A DNA stretch of 64,000 bases, taken from positions 5,055,417 to 5,119,416 of the forward strand of contig NW_017803909.1 of the NCBI RefSeq assembly GCF_001625305.1, given 5' to 3'. A program made the position numbers and the translations under genes. Positions within the stretch are counted from its first letter, which is position 1, and each line of letters begins with the position of its first letter. Under the pieces are notes generated by a model. It did no database searches. It saw only the letters and a list, made by a program, of their open reading frames with translations, and was not told the origin of the DNA. Source of the stretch: Branchiostoma belcheri. Taxonomy: Eukaryota > Chordata > Leptocardii > Amphioxiformes > Branchiostomatidae. Shown here piece after piece: positions 33,590 through 45,236 of this stretch.

Positions 33590-36500
33590 TTACATGACAC
33601 AGCAGGAGGCGTCAGACGACCCCTGGCGTGTCCCTGAGCCGGTACCGGGCCGGGCGGAGGACGGGCGGGAAGAGCCGGGAGACCCGCCGGACCCCGCCAG
33701 GCTCAGGGCCGCCAGGGCAGCAACCGTGCCCAGCATCGCGTGCTCTGTAGGGAGGAACAAACGGTCATCCAGAAGTTTGGAATGAGCTGAAATTAGACTA
33801 TGGCTTTAGAAACGGCAGAGGAAAACGAAAGAAGCAAACTAGAATGTTATCGTACCTTCCATCTGAATCTCCTTGATGTTGGGCGGTTTGTACTTGTACA
33901 CATTCTTGTGCTTGTTGGGCCAGCGGACCTAAAAATGATATTATTGTATTATCGACATCTTAAATTGGTCAAATATCTAAAATGCAATCCAAGTCAAATG
34001 TTTTTTATCCACTCACTTTTACCACATACGTGACTGGTGGTGACACCAGAGATGTTTCTTACGTGCACGTTGTAGTCCTCCCCTTGCTTGACCTTGTAGA
34101 CGGAGCCGACACTTCCCCTCCCGCCGTCCTGGTCACCGTAGCGAGGGGCCCAGTCTCGCCCTGAAGCATGGAAACCATGTGTATAACTGTCCCACTGTAC
34201 CCCTCGATGTATCCACTCATATGTTATGTCAAACTGAATTAATAGAACATACTGTAATATTTGCAAAAGCTGGCAGTATTTTACGAGTAACAGTGTACAT
34301 TTTAGAAAGACTCCCTCACCCCTGACTACCCGGCATCCCGGCATGATGCCTCCACCTGGACCCACAACTCGCGGTTCGTCCACAACCTGTGCGCAAAGGC
34401 AAGTATTGATGTAAACATTTGGCTACAACAATTTGGCTGTAACAATTGGCTGCAAACACGTTCAAACACATAATTACTGTTACACATACAACTGTTCAAA
34501 TATGCGACAGTACTTGAAGCGCGCTGATCCTAGTCGCTGTGTAGCGCAGACACAAAGAAGGTCTTCACGCAACGAGTTACAACTCCAGACTGACTCCGGC
34601 AACATGGTCGGAGGTACTCAGTATTAGATCTCCTCTCTACTATACTAGTCTCGTGTTCTGCCCCCTACACTTGTTCTATGGAATGCGTATTTTGATAACA
34701 TTAAAGGATAGCTGCTTGCCCGACACTTACCCTCACATCTCTTGCTCCCTCTGCGCCGAACCGGTACTTGTAGTTGGTTTTGTCATCATGGTCCCACTCA
34801 ACCACAAGGTTGCCTGGAATCACACGTGTCATAGATAGTTTAGTAAAAGGCCAGAGCTATGACCCCTGACTCTTTGACGAAAATACAATTACTTTCTTCT
34901 TCTACAACGAATGGCAGAAAAGAAGCTATCGGTACTGTCTGAAAGTCTGAAAGAGTAATAAGTTGTGTGTGCATGTGTCCTCACCGTCAGACTTGTGCTT
35001 GACGACCGTGCCGGTGCCCTGCTTGTCCTGGTTCCCCCACTTCCAGTCCCGTCCCCGCTGCACGCGAGACCCCAGCGGCGGCATGTTGTCCTGCTCCTGG
35101 TGCAACATGAAACAGTTCTGTCAGTTCCCATTCATATCATGTTATGATTTCTCTTAGTTACAAATGCGCCGATGTTAAGTATGTGAACATAACATTGTAG
35201 TTGGAGAAATAAAGGATGAAATATACCGCTCCTGTCGTAATTTTGGCCTGGCAATCCAAATGTACCATTTGCAAACTACATGTACCACTATGAGCAAGCA
35301 AAATGTGAAGTACGTTCATGGCAGTAACAATGTCTTACTGACATCTTACCTCATCGTCGCTGTCGTCGTCATCCGCAGCGACCAGCAACATGGCGAGCAG
35401 GAGGGTCTTCAGTCCGACCTGGGGAGAACAAAGTGTGGAATGATCAAAATGTCACGACGACTTCTTAGGGCAAAAAATCTGAAAATAATGAGTTTGTGGT
35501 GGAAGCGCAATACTCAGAGTTTAATCTAAATCCTTTCCAAGAACCCCTAGTTAGCGAATAAACAACAGCATGTACCGCATGTGTATCCAATTGTTTATAT
35601 GTCTCCAAATTGTATGTGCGAGCTCACCAGTTCTTCTTCGTCCACACTCTCTCCCATCTGGGCCAAGAACTGACGCAGTACCATCAGATCCCGCAACTGG
35701 CGCATATCTGAAGTGGCAAGAACAAGGCGATGCTCAGTCTAAAACTAAAACTAAAACTGGACTGACAATGTCTAAGCTGAATGATTGTATACTAGCATAT
35801 CTTACCGTGTGAGAACTGAGCTGCAAAACGAATCAGCAGCACCTGAGATTGGAAGAAGGAAAAGTTAATATTAGTCTAAGGCAATCAAATGTATGTATTT
35901 TGAAATGGTACGATGACAAATAAGTTGCGACAAGAAACTGTCAGAACATTGTCCAGCAACCAATGCATCCTGTGGTCTTGATGGTGAAATAAGCAACAAG
36001 AAGTGTCTCCATGTGCTGTGTGTGCCGCGTACCTGTCTGCGGAAGAACTCGGACAGCTGACCGATGTCTCCTTGCACGTACATGCCGTTAGTCAGCTTCG
36101 CCACTGCCTGGAGAAGGTCCTGGACCAGACAAACATTACCATAATTACAGAACCATCAAAGGAATGCAAAGAAAAATGAAGTATGAAGAAAATGGTTGCT
36201 TAACATTCTTCACAGCCAGGTACTTACCCCGTCCACGTCGCCGCCGCAGCCCACGCAAGCTATGGGGATGGGATGCGGCAGGCCCACGCCTGCCAGCCCG
36301 CCGGACCGAACGACAGCGCCGCCTTCAGGACGTTCTCCTTGTCCTACACAAGTGGAGAACCAAGAAGGGACGTCAAAACTGTCAACAGATCTAACGATAT
36401 TTTCTTGGTCTTCAAGCGTTCTACGTGGGACTTGAAAAGACTATGAAATTCAGTGTACTACAAGTTTTGCATCTCATAATTTTTCATGTAACAGGCAAAT

Positions 36501-37819
36501 TTATTCCATATTCTTGTTTTGTCTTCCGCACCACTGCAACGTCAACACTTACGTCAGGGTGTCCGTCGGTCATCAGAATGACACGTGGGGTCATCTTCTT
36601 CTGACCAGACAGGACCAGCACGCCACCTGAAGGGAAAAGGGAAGGTGCCCTTATAGTTCTCCTCTCATCTCCTGATCACATGCAAGTGGCATATAACTCT
36701 CTCCATTAAAACTACCAGTTGGTGCAATGAATTTTTTTACGTCTATCAAACTTTTCCTTGATGAAAACAAACGAGTCCAGCGTACCGTTCTGCAGGACCT
36801 CCTTCAACGCCTCCATGAGACCCTCGAACATCGGTGTGGTACCTCCTGCATTCAGGTTGTCTGTGCAAATTGTACAACAAATAACATTTAGATTTAAAAT
36901 GTACATGTATGTTAGATTTTCATAATGGCTATATCTACATAATTGTAGGACTTAAGCTTAACCTTGACGGGTGTGAATAGAAAACAAAGACGCAAAATGG
37001 TGACAAGAGTAGCTTAGCTAGTCGGACAGAGTTGGTAATGTGAATACGGAGAAAGAATACTTCTTATCATTGTTTAGTTTGCACTGATTTTAGAGAAAAA
37101 ACACAATCTAAGCGAAATATACGTGTAAAGAAAATGTTTTCGACGTACCAACAGCCCTCAACACCGCGGCGTAGTTATTGGTGAGCGGTTGGACGATGCG
37201 AGTTTTGGCGCCAAATTCCACCACGCCAACATTCTCCCTGAGGTTATGTTTGCTGGCCGTCTCCTGTCGAAGTAAACATCTTTTTTTCAACGACCACGAT
37301 TGATATAGAATTATTAACTTCATTACAGTAAATCAATTTTACCTTATGTATCCGAACTGCGCCCTAAGCAATCGAAAAAGTGTTACGCTTCGAGTTTGAC
37401 CTGGTTTGACCTTGACTTTTCACAATATTTTCATTCGGATCTGATGTCACGCATTATTACAAAGCGCCCCCTATCGGCTATATCCAGAAGGACACGATGC
37501 CAATACATGCACTCATGACATTTGATATTCTTCATTGTATGGGTCAAAGTCATTGAATCATGCATGACATTGTGGAGAGAATGATCCTCTGGGACTATTG
37601 TCTTTCTATGTGTAACCTAGTACTTTAGACGCCCCATCCTTTTGTTTCTATATATAGTATATACAATGCCATCGCCTGTCTTTGGGAAAAGAAACGGAGT
37701 GGGCTCGTCCTCACCTGCACGCCCAGAAGGAATTCTCTGACGGCCTTCTTGAGCTCCCTCATGCCCCTCCCCGCCATGGAGCCCGACGTGTCCAGGCATA
37801 GCACGGTGTCCAGCGGCAT
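33590..37819 (-). CDS. VWA - MIB/HERC2 (x2) - CaaX protein, copy C (1-bp frameshift in exon 5)
   Basis: Fifteen exons: 37819-37715, 37263-37149, 36860-36786, 36626-36553, 36343-36228, 36119-36033, 35842-35806, 35707-35628, 35418-35350, 35096-34985, 34813-34731, 34386-34320, 34160-34063, 33928-33856 and 33744-33590. It would encode 448 residues if one base were not missing. Exon 5 is 116 bp, against 117 in A and B; the loss is near 36287 (plus strand CCCACGCC where A and B have CCCACCGCC). Read as given, translation leaves the frame after GWQA and stops within about ten codons. All other exons are open with good splice sites, so a sequencing or assembly error or a recent null allele is more likely than an old pseudogene. 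MIDAS (DTSGS, GGTTPM, MTDGHPD), both MIB/HERC2 modules and a C-terminal CCVM CaaX box are kept. This is the most diverged copy. The exon 1/2 junction is shifted by one base relative to A and B. Confidence 0.82.
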
Positions 37820-39656
37820 GCTTACTGATGGAGACTACACAATTACACGACATTAGTTACCATTTCGCAACTTTACTTCGCAACTACTACTTTACATTAC
37901 TTTCCATTTGCTTTTTGCTACTTGAAATCTCGACAAAAAATCAGAACAGAGCTTTATATTCATCCCCATTTCTACATGGCGGCCTCCTAACCTAACAGAC
38001 TGCCCCACTGTGCGACTTTGCACTTTAGGAAATAGAATCAATGATTGCAAGGTTAACGCGTTGTTAGTACATGCAAGCTCGCACGCTGTTGAAAATAGTT
38101 ATCACGTTGATAAAACAGCTATGAGACAAACTTTCCTCTATGAAAGCTGCCCCAAGTTTACAGAAAACTCATTCGTTGCTATGAATTCTTCTCCCAGCTG
38201 CTTTTCAAAGTTTAAAAGGATCGACGTCACACCGGGCGCCATATTGAAAGTACCTGGACTTTGTTTACCACAGACAATGGTGGAGGTACAACGTACACGT
38301 ATTTCATATACACATATGCATATAGCCCCATATATACACAAATTACAAAGATGCATTTATCATGTCAGGCAAATATTTTTTTTTACTGTTGTGAACGTCA
38401 GCTGTTGTTTTTGACTTAAGATCCCAAACCACAGCCGCAGGTGACCAGGTAAGACGTAAAAATGAAAGTGAAACCGCCCTGTTTCTCCCCATTTCTAAGC
38501 CATCAAATATATATGCGCACTTACAGCATTTCTTGCAGGTGAGACATACGTCTTATATCAAATTGCAACATTTCTTGCAGGTGAAAATGCGTTCTTACAC
38601 CAAATGCAATGTATATGTACCCTTTAAACCTTTCACCATAGTTGTCACACCCAAACCCCACCATGTCTAGAGATTCACTGAACAACAAAACAAAGTTACA
38701 CAGGCTATGCAGAGTTGCTCACTACTTCTTGAATGATACGCAACACATTTTACCTGTCTTGCATGCAGAAGTTAAGACCTCTTCGTGCTTAGCTCAGCTG
38801 TTTTGACACAGTTTCTTCAGGTGCTGATGATGTTTTGACGTAGTTTCGATGACGCAGTGCAAATTATCGAGTTCCGCAAACGGCTCACCTGGAATTCCCC
38901 TCTTGGTCTCATATCGGAGTTCGTCTTGGTAAATATTGTGTGCCAAAATCCCCCCCCCCCAGCGGTAGCATACCGTGATTCTATGATACGATTATCTATA
39001 AACTTTGCAAATAGGGCGATGATGAATACAGTATTAGCCTGTTTTGATTATTCTGCCCCGTTGATAGCTTTTCCTCCATATTATTGTTGGTCCAGTTTAG
39101 AACGTTGCTCAGGAGTGATGCTTATCAGCAGTATCGCATGATGATATCGATTGACATTGTATACGTTTATCATGTGATTGTCTGGCAAACTGTGTACGAT
39201 TTATGGCTCAGTATGACTAAAGGTCACTGACAATGGTTGTTTAGTCTGGGTCATTTCGATTTCTATGGCTTGTCTTTGCCGTGTTATGTAACGGCACATG
39301 ATGTGTATTGCACTCCTGTGCCTTTACTATGTTTCCAGACAGATGGATATATCTAGAGACTCCTCTATATGGCGTTTCAACTTCGAACAGAACGCAAAAT
39401 AAGTATGATATCAGTGGAAAAACTGAAGACCTAACGTCACTTACTTGAGTTACTCACCCTACAACTTATCTCAAGCTCACAAGAAATGAATCTGCCTCCA
39501 TAACTTCACTCTTCAGTGAAGATCATCTGATTCTGGAAAGCCACACAGCCCACACCTGAAGCGTAAGCACTGCTAAACGTACAGGCAGGCTTGTGCGGAC
39601 TGACCTCGCGAAAACGCGCAATTTCTCCTCATTTCTGACCAAAAATTCACCAGAAA

Positions 39657-40286
39657 TCATGCAGACGTGTCCACCTGGGTGTCTTCTTCACGATTTTGCC
39701 GCATTCGGTTACCTGTATGCCACCGTGAGCGGGTAATTCCCAAAATTTCCCCAAACTTCCGGAAATCGTCCCACCATCCTAATATGGCACGTTGTACAGA
39801 GAAACGGAGGGCCGCCCATATTATTTTCTGGGAAAAGGAGCCCGTCAGCCAGTCGCTTGCCGCTAAAACCCCGTCCACACGGGCCATACAGCGCTCATTC
39901 AACCAATGCAGGCCACAGTGCACCGTTAGAAGCATATCTGTGACAAATCTACCGCAATATTGCGAGTTTTCGGCAGAAATTGGCGAAAAGGTTGACGTTT
40001 CTGCCGATGGCACAGGCCTAAGCAGTTCGGCGAAGCGCCGATTTTCTTGGAAGTGATTTGCATTCATGTTTCTCAGTACTGAGCAAGAAGCGCCTCCTGC
40101 TATTCCAGTAAACTGCGTCGACGTATCAGGACCGAATTGTTGAGCTAAAATACTCATGTTATAATGCAGGGCGGCAGAAATTCGTGTTTTTGTATAGAAA
40201 ACGGCAGAGCCCCGGAAGTGGCTTTGTCGCAGATGACTTGTTTGGAAACCTGAGTACGTAAATGGGCTCTCGGCCAACATCAACAA
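39657..40286 (-). other. Unexplained 209-codon open frame
   Basis: A single uninterrupted minus-strand frame of 209 codons, overlapped by a 129-codon frame on the other strand. No recognisable domain, signal or repeat is visible in the translation, and the composition does not resemble the neighbouring exons. It could be mobile-element sequence, or a GC-richer promoter zone open by chance. Not called as a gene. Confidence 0.2.
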
Positions 40287-40710
40287 AGACTGGTCGGCGA
40301 GGCTGAGTATGGAGTCTAACGCATATCGCAGATCGAGGAAAATGTTCGATATGATGTAGAATTAGGACGTTTTGCATAGACATCGCGTATTCTGTGACGA
40401 AATACGATGTGCTTGAGGTATATCAAGACTTAAAGATGGAAGATTGGTAAGTTTATCTCAACAAATGGAGACGTCAATCTCCCCAACAGAGTCCTGATGT
40501 TATTGGCATTGGCAGGTTGAGAGACAGGTTGTCGCCTAAGGGCGACGTCTGTTGATACCTGATGGAATTGCAAGGAAAGGACAGCGCGTCTTGTTTTCTC
40601 ACTGACTTGTTTGTTGAGTAAAAAAGTGGCATATGCAGGATGTCTAAGTAGTATGTGCGGATTTTGCGGTGCAATTCCAGGGTCAAACGTTATAAGACTT
40701 ACTTGACATA

Positions 40711-40985
40711 GGGGCTCCCGCGTCTCGTGACGCATGAGGCAGTCAAAGTAGCCCAGCTTCCTCTGTCAGCAGCCAGCCTCAAGGCTTCCTTCCAGCTCTT
40801 GTTGACTGCTTGGAGGTCCCTTTCGACTGTCTGTCGCCAGTTCATCTTTGGACGCCCCCTCCTTCTCCGTCCTTCTGGGCACCACTGTAGGACTTGGTTG
40901 GCAAATCTAGATCTGACAGGTGGGAGTCTGACAGCGTGTCCTAACCAGCTGAGGCGACATTTGCATATGATGGAGGACACTGGTT
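40711..40985 (-). mobile_element. Non-LTR retrotransposon (LINE) 3' ORF2 remnant
   Basis: The minus-strand translation contains RLSWLGHAVRLPP, then PEGRRRRGRPKMNWRQTVE and KEALRLAADRGSW. This is the typical C-terminal tail of LINE reverse-transcriptase polyproteins (..RLRWLGHVLRM.. / ..GKRKRGRP..W...V..). No reverse-transcriptase or endonuclease domain precedes it, so this is a 5'-truncated dead copy. Confidence 0.75.
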
Positions 40986-41531
40986 GTTGATTGGCTTGGA
41001 GTATGATGTTCTTATTTGAGATAATAACGTTATAACGTGTGAACATTTATTAGAGACCTTAACTGGGACTCAAGAAGACAAAAGTATCGTCCTTAGCTGG
41101 GTCTTTGCCGATACCCAGGCTAGGTTGTTAAAATAAATATACCGTACATCAACTGTGCAGTATTTGATTCTTTCAAAACTTTATTCACACATTTCTTCAA
41201 AATAACTTTTTCTGTTACATAAAAACACTCATTATTCTTGGCAAAAGTATGTAATATTATGCAGTCTTTAAGTAAAGTCATTTTTACCGAAATGCAATAT
41301 ACCATAACGTCATATACTACTATTAGTATCACTCCCCTCTGACCTTAATACATCCACGGTGCCTCTCCACAATTCAGATTTTGTGGCGTCATCAGTAGAC
41401 AGATTATACCACGGCAAACACACCAGTAGTCAATTATATGCGTTTCACACAAAGCTCAAAACTCGGACAAAATCTTTAACAAATTTAAAAGCCAGAGAGC
41501 CTGAAGAAACGTCAAGTATGCCGCTCAGAGT

Positions 41532-41599
41532 TAGCCTGGGTGCCAGACCCATAGCACACTGGACACATATCTCAGTGAGCACGCATGGCACCCAGGCTA
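41532..41599. mobile_element. TAGCCT palindromic element 4
   Basis: TAGCCTGGGTGCCAGACC on the left; TGGCACCCAGGCTA on the right. Perfect 8-bp flanking repeats CTCAGAGT at 41524-41531 and 41600-41607. Confidence 0.75.
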
Positions 41600-41746
41600 C
41601 TCAGAGTAGACTTTTAGTAACGTTACATTTCAATGTAACATTGTAGTGCTGATAGGTTTACTTCAAAATGCTGCGTTTTCGACTAGTGAGTATTTTCTCT
41701 TCAGAGATGCCCGTTTTACCGTTCTGGCTACTGTACTTGGACGGTA

Positions 41747-44700
41747 TTAGCGACTCTCCCTGGCATGCCCACAGTCGGCGTTGAGGTACAGGAGGTAGCT
41801 CTCGTCCTCGGGCATTCCGGGACCGCTATCCACGTCCACGTCCACCCCGGTGTCCAGGGACCCGCGGGTTCTCCCTGGGTCGCCTCCCGGGCCAGTCCCG
41901 CTGGTGTCCGACGGCCAGGCAGACGGCTCGCCCGCCGAGCCAACGTACAGCCCAGATATGCCCGACTCCCTACAGTACACAATGTATTGGTCAACGTTGT
42001 GATAACGTTTGAAAGGATGTTAACACTTAGGAAGTGCCATGTTGATATGAATAGTGGCTGCCTCTATGTAATCAAGCATTGGCACATTTAATGATTTAAC
42101 CAAAAAGATTTACGTATCTTACACATGGAAACGCGCGCGCATGACTCTATAACTAGCACATGTACTATTTTATCAATGATCAGAAGTAGAATTTGTCTAA
42201 TAGATATCTATCGTACTGTACTAACGTCGGATGAAACTTCTAATATTTCAGCTATAGTTTCTACATCCATGCCGCACATGACAGCGGCTTGAAGTAACAC
42301 AGTACTAGTATATGCTGACATAGTTACCTGCTGAGCGCAGTGCGCAGGGTGTCGAACGACGTGGCTCCGCTAGGGGTGGTGAGATGGGCTTCACGGCTGA
42401 GGCCTACAAAAGACAAATACGTCAATGACAGAGACGATTTGGATCAATAGCAACTAGTAAATATGGAATATGTTGACAGGAGTCTAAATCCCTCCTGCTA
42501 TAAAATTGCAACATGATATAACCCAACACTAGTTACCATGGTGACAGATGTCTGGTTCAGGTCATTAACCTTATTTGTTTGAAGAAGAAGAGAAAACAGA
42601 GGAAAAACAATATGTTTTCCTTCCGTGAACACAAAAAAGAAAGGTAAATTGCATAGTGTAATGTATTTTGGGAGGACGTACCGAAGGGTATGGGCGCGGG
42701 CTTGTCCTCCGTAGTTGTTCCGTTCTTGCTTTTCCGGCTTGTGTCCTTGGGAGAGACCTTGGAACTGTCTGAACCGGTCTGGTTTGAGCCCTCGGGTTTC
42801 ATCCGTGTGCAGTTCTTGATGTACCGACAGATGCCGAACCTCCACTGGGCCCAGCCCGGCTTCCAGAAGCACCAGTACGTCAGGTACGACATCAGCAGGG
42901 CGCCGACCAGTCCGCAGGCCGCGTACACACCCGTCAGGTCAGGGCCAGTTGTCGTCGTCTCTTCGTCGTCTGGACAAAGCAGGAATCACCAATATATTGG
43001 GTCGTCATAAGCCACATCGTGGATCATCTCTAATAGACATTTTCTATAAACTATATCTGTGCGTTTAGTGACATATTGTCGAACCTTTCCGGGACAAAGT
43101 GTTGTATCTTGTAGAGACAAGTGACCGAAAACTGACCCCTCATGCTCCCTTAATTTTCCTTAAATATGTGTTCAAAATCTTGCAAATCATGCAATCAGAA
43201 GCAGTTTAAGTCGAGTCTTAGGATGTTTTTGTTTTGTCCTAGGACGTTACGTTGGTCAAAAGCCGTCCGGAGCTCGATGTCGACATCTACTCACCCGAGC
43301 CACAGTTGGCAGGCGGTCCTTGCGACCCGTCCGAGGAGTCCCCGCAGTTGTCCACGTCGTCACAGCGGAGGGACCGGGAGATGCACCGGCCGTTACTGCA
43401 CTGGAACTGCGACTCCTCGTCCGCACACGTCTCTGCAACGGGGAGAACGTTTCCATTCAACAAAAAAAATCATTTTTATATATATTTCAACATTTCATGA
43501 CTGGACATGGTGACGGCACATTCAAGAAGTTTTTTTCAACATATTTTATGCCGCGGCCAACGCAGCAGACAAAAACAGGACAGGACCATACTCATTTTCA
43601 CTTGAGTTAAAGTGAAGAAATTAAAGTCGTGTAAAGTGCCTTTTCCAAGGGCCACAAGATCGGTGGCATGTCAGGACTCGAACCTGGGACCTTTTAGTTC
43701 AGAGTCAAGCACTCTGCCGATAAGATACGCCACACGACCCCACACACAAACCAAGCATTGAACAACAATTCAGAACAGAAACTAAAGGTCACTCTACTGG
43801 AGACTACTCCACCTACCCTCCTTGAATGCGGTGTAGTCTGCCGTGAAGTTGATGAAGGTAGAGTTGTCCAGGAGTGACACCACCAGTAACATGTAGTTCC
43901 CTGTAGACACGTACTCCGTCTCCATGGCTGACTCCTGGCACACGTTCGCCAGTTCTGTCCCGGCGTTACTGTTTCCGTCGTACAGCTAAGAGGATGGATG
44001 AACATAACATGTTTGAAATGATTCACGGCCCTTTTTGCATCCAGTGTAGTTTTTAGGGCTTGGAAACCAGGTATTTCAAAGTATATATTCTAGTCTATCT
44101 ACATGCTAAGTTGAAATAACACTATCCCAATGTATATCGACATTCATGGAGCAAAAATGCCCAAAATGCTGACGAAAAACGGTTACTGCAAAGACCTGGG
44201 TCGATTTTAAGGGTACCACCCAGAAAATAAAGGACTAATCTTGGGACTAGTTTTGAATGCCTTAAGTTTGAAATACTGATTCAAATGTGCTAATGTGGAA
44301 CAGCATGTGTCAATATCATACAGATTGCCTTATTTAGAGTATTTCCAGTTTTGCCGCCCTGAAATTGCATTGGATGCCTTAAACTTTCGTAGAATAATTA
44401 ATGACATTGGCCCAAATATCTTTTGGCCATTGGCCTACATATAGCGTAGGGAGGATTGTCATGAAACTTGGTAGGTGGGTAGGTGTTGATGATTAGATTT
44501 TGAGCCCCCTGGCGGCTTGTATTGTGCAGTTGTTCCTGTATGATGTAGCATTATCACTGACCTTGGCGAACGTGAGCGAACAGTCGCCGGGACTTGCCGA
44601 GAAGGACCGGAAGACGAAGCGGAGGAGCTGATCGTCCGTCTCCGCCTGCATGGTGAAGCTGCAGGTGGAGACCGTCCCGTACAGACGGGTGACGTTCAGG

Positions 44701-45236
44701 GGCTCGTACGAGTTCAGAATCTTCCCGGGGCTGGGGAGGTCAGTTGTGCCGCATCCCACGTCACTCAGGAGGCCCACTGGTTGATATGAAATATATATCA
44801 ATCTTACTAACAATATTGAGGTACTATCATGAAAGTTCATATGTGTTGGTAGTTACATGTTTAAAGTTAAAACTTTTGGTCTAACACAAAAAAATTCTCT
44901 CACCTAGAGCAGTCTACTGAGAGGAAGACCAGAGTCACTGGTCGAAAGCTCTATGTTGGAGAATTTTTTTGTGTTGGACAAAATCGACACCGTGTAGTAC
45001 TGTATTTCGTTTTATTGCCCTTTAACAAAGTAAAAATGTTATTTCATTTCATCTTTTTCTTTATGTATGTTGTTTTTGCTCTGGTTTGCTAAAACTACTT
45101 GGCAATGTACACATAAAAAATGACATTATGACACTGCGGCAACGTACTTACCGCTGTCGATGCCATGTCCGACGCCAACCGACATCAGCAGAATGCACCA
45201 GACGACAGTTATCTTGTAGGTTCCGTCAGACGACAT
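41747..45236 (-). CDS. Type I membrane protein: signal peptide, CUB, LDLa, TM (gene 1)
   Basis: Seven coding exons: 45236-45152, 44776-44562, 43985-43817, 43432-43295, 42969-42682, 42403-42328 and 41969-41747; 397 residues. The N-terminus is a signal peptide (VVWCILLMSVGVGHG). A CUB domain spans about 34-156 (CGTTDLPSPG, CSFTM, LYDGNS, Cys pairs), split by one intron. An LDL-receptor class A repeat (about 158-202) has FQCSNGRCISRSLRCDD and CGDSSDGSQ. A Thr-rich stalk precedes a transmembrane segment (about 215-238), followed directly by FWKPGWAQWRFG. The cytosolic tail is Ser/Thr-rich and ends in an acidic, tyrosine-bearing stretch (MPEDESYLLYLNADCG) that could be a sorting or signalling motif (inference). 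The domain pair suits extracellular ligand binding. Its divergent neighbour at 47881-51529 is a paralogue. Introns hold SINE, MITE and mirror-arm insertions. No specific orthologue recognised. Confidence 0.85.
42470..42640 (+). repeat. Dispersed ~260-bp repeat, copy 4 of 5 (partial)
   Basis: Starts at TTGACAGGAGTCTAAATCCC and lacks the left third of the family. Located in an intron of CUB/LDLa gene 1. Confidence 0.6.
43491..43742 (-). mobile_element. tRNA-derived SINE (family 2), copy 2
   Basis: Matches 5389-5623 throughout. On the minus strand a tRNA-like head with the B box AGGTTCGAGTCC precedes the shared body. Intron of CUB/LDLa gene 1. Confidence 0.65.
44037..44377 (+). mobile_element. 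MITE family with CATCCARTGYA ends, copy 1 of 4
   Basis: About 340-360 bp. The left end is CATCCAGTGTAGTTTTTAGG, and the right end is the reverse complement of CATCCAATGCAATTTCAGGG: an imperfect terminal inverted repeat of about 22 bp. Other copies lie at 55500-55860 (+), 62759-63117 (-) and 63421-63772 (-). No coding capacity. Confidence 0.7.
44829..44985 (+). mobile_element. Mirror-arm element, degraded copy
   Basis: Shortened relative of 3515-3790. It has the terminal TCATGAAAGTTCAT, both arm sequences and GTCGAAAGCTCTA, but the CTGAGGA box is disrupted by an insertion (CTGAGAGGA) and no clear target duplication is seen. Confidence 0.55.

Larger units (their letters stand above)
37820..41740. 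other. Region between VWA copy C and CUB/LDLa gene 1
   Basis: Presumed 5' flank of copy C, then non-coding sequence. Holds an unexplained open frame (39657-40286), a LINE remnant (about 40711-40985) and a TAGCCT palindrome (41532-41599). The nearest candidate acceptor for copy C (GTGTAG before TCTCCATCAGTAAGC and the ATG) implies an upstream non-coding exon that I could not place. Confidence 0.4.

Noticed and set aside
33590..37819. Calling VWA copy C an old pseudogene
   Set aside because: Only one indel in 15 exons, all splice sites, MIDAS residues and the CaaX box are kept; error or recent allele is more likely.
40699..41046. Possible cellular gene (115-codon minus-strand frame)
   Set aside because: The sequence has the GRPKMNW..TVERDL tail typical of LINE ORF2 proteins; it is a truncated retroelement.
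43166..43513. Plus-strand frames across the LDLa exon
   Set aside because: Antisense shadows of the LDLa-coding exon 43295-43432.
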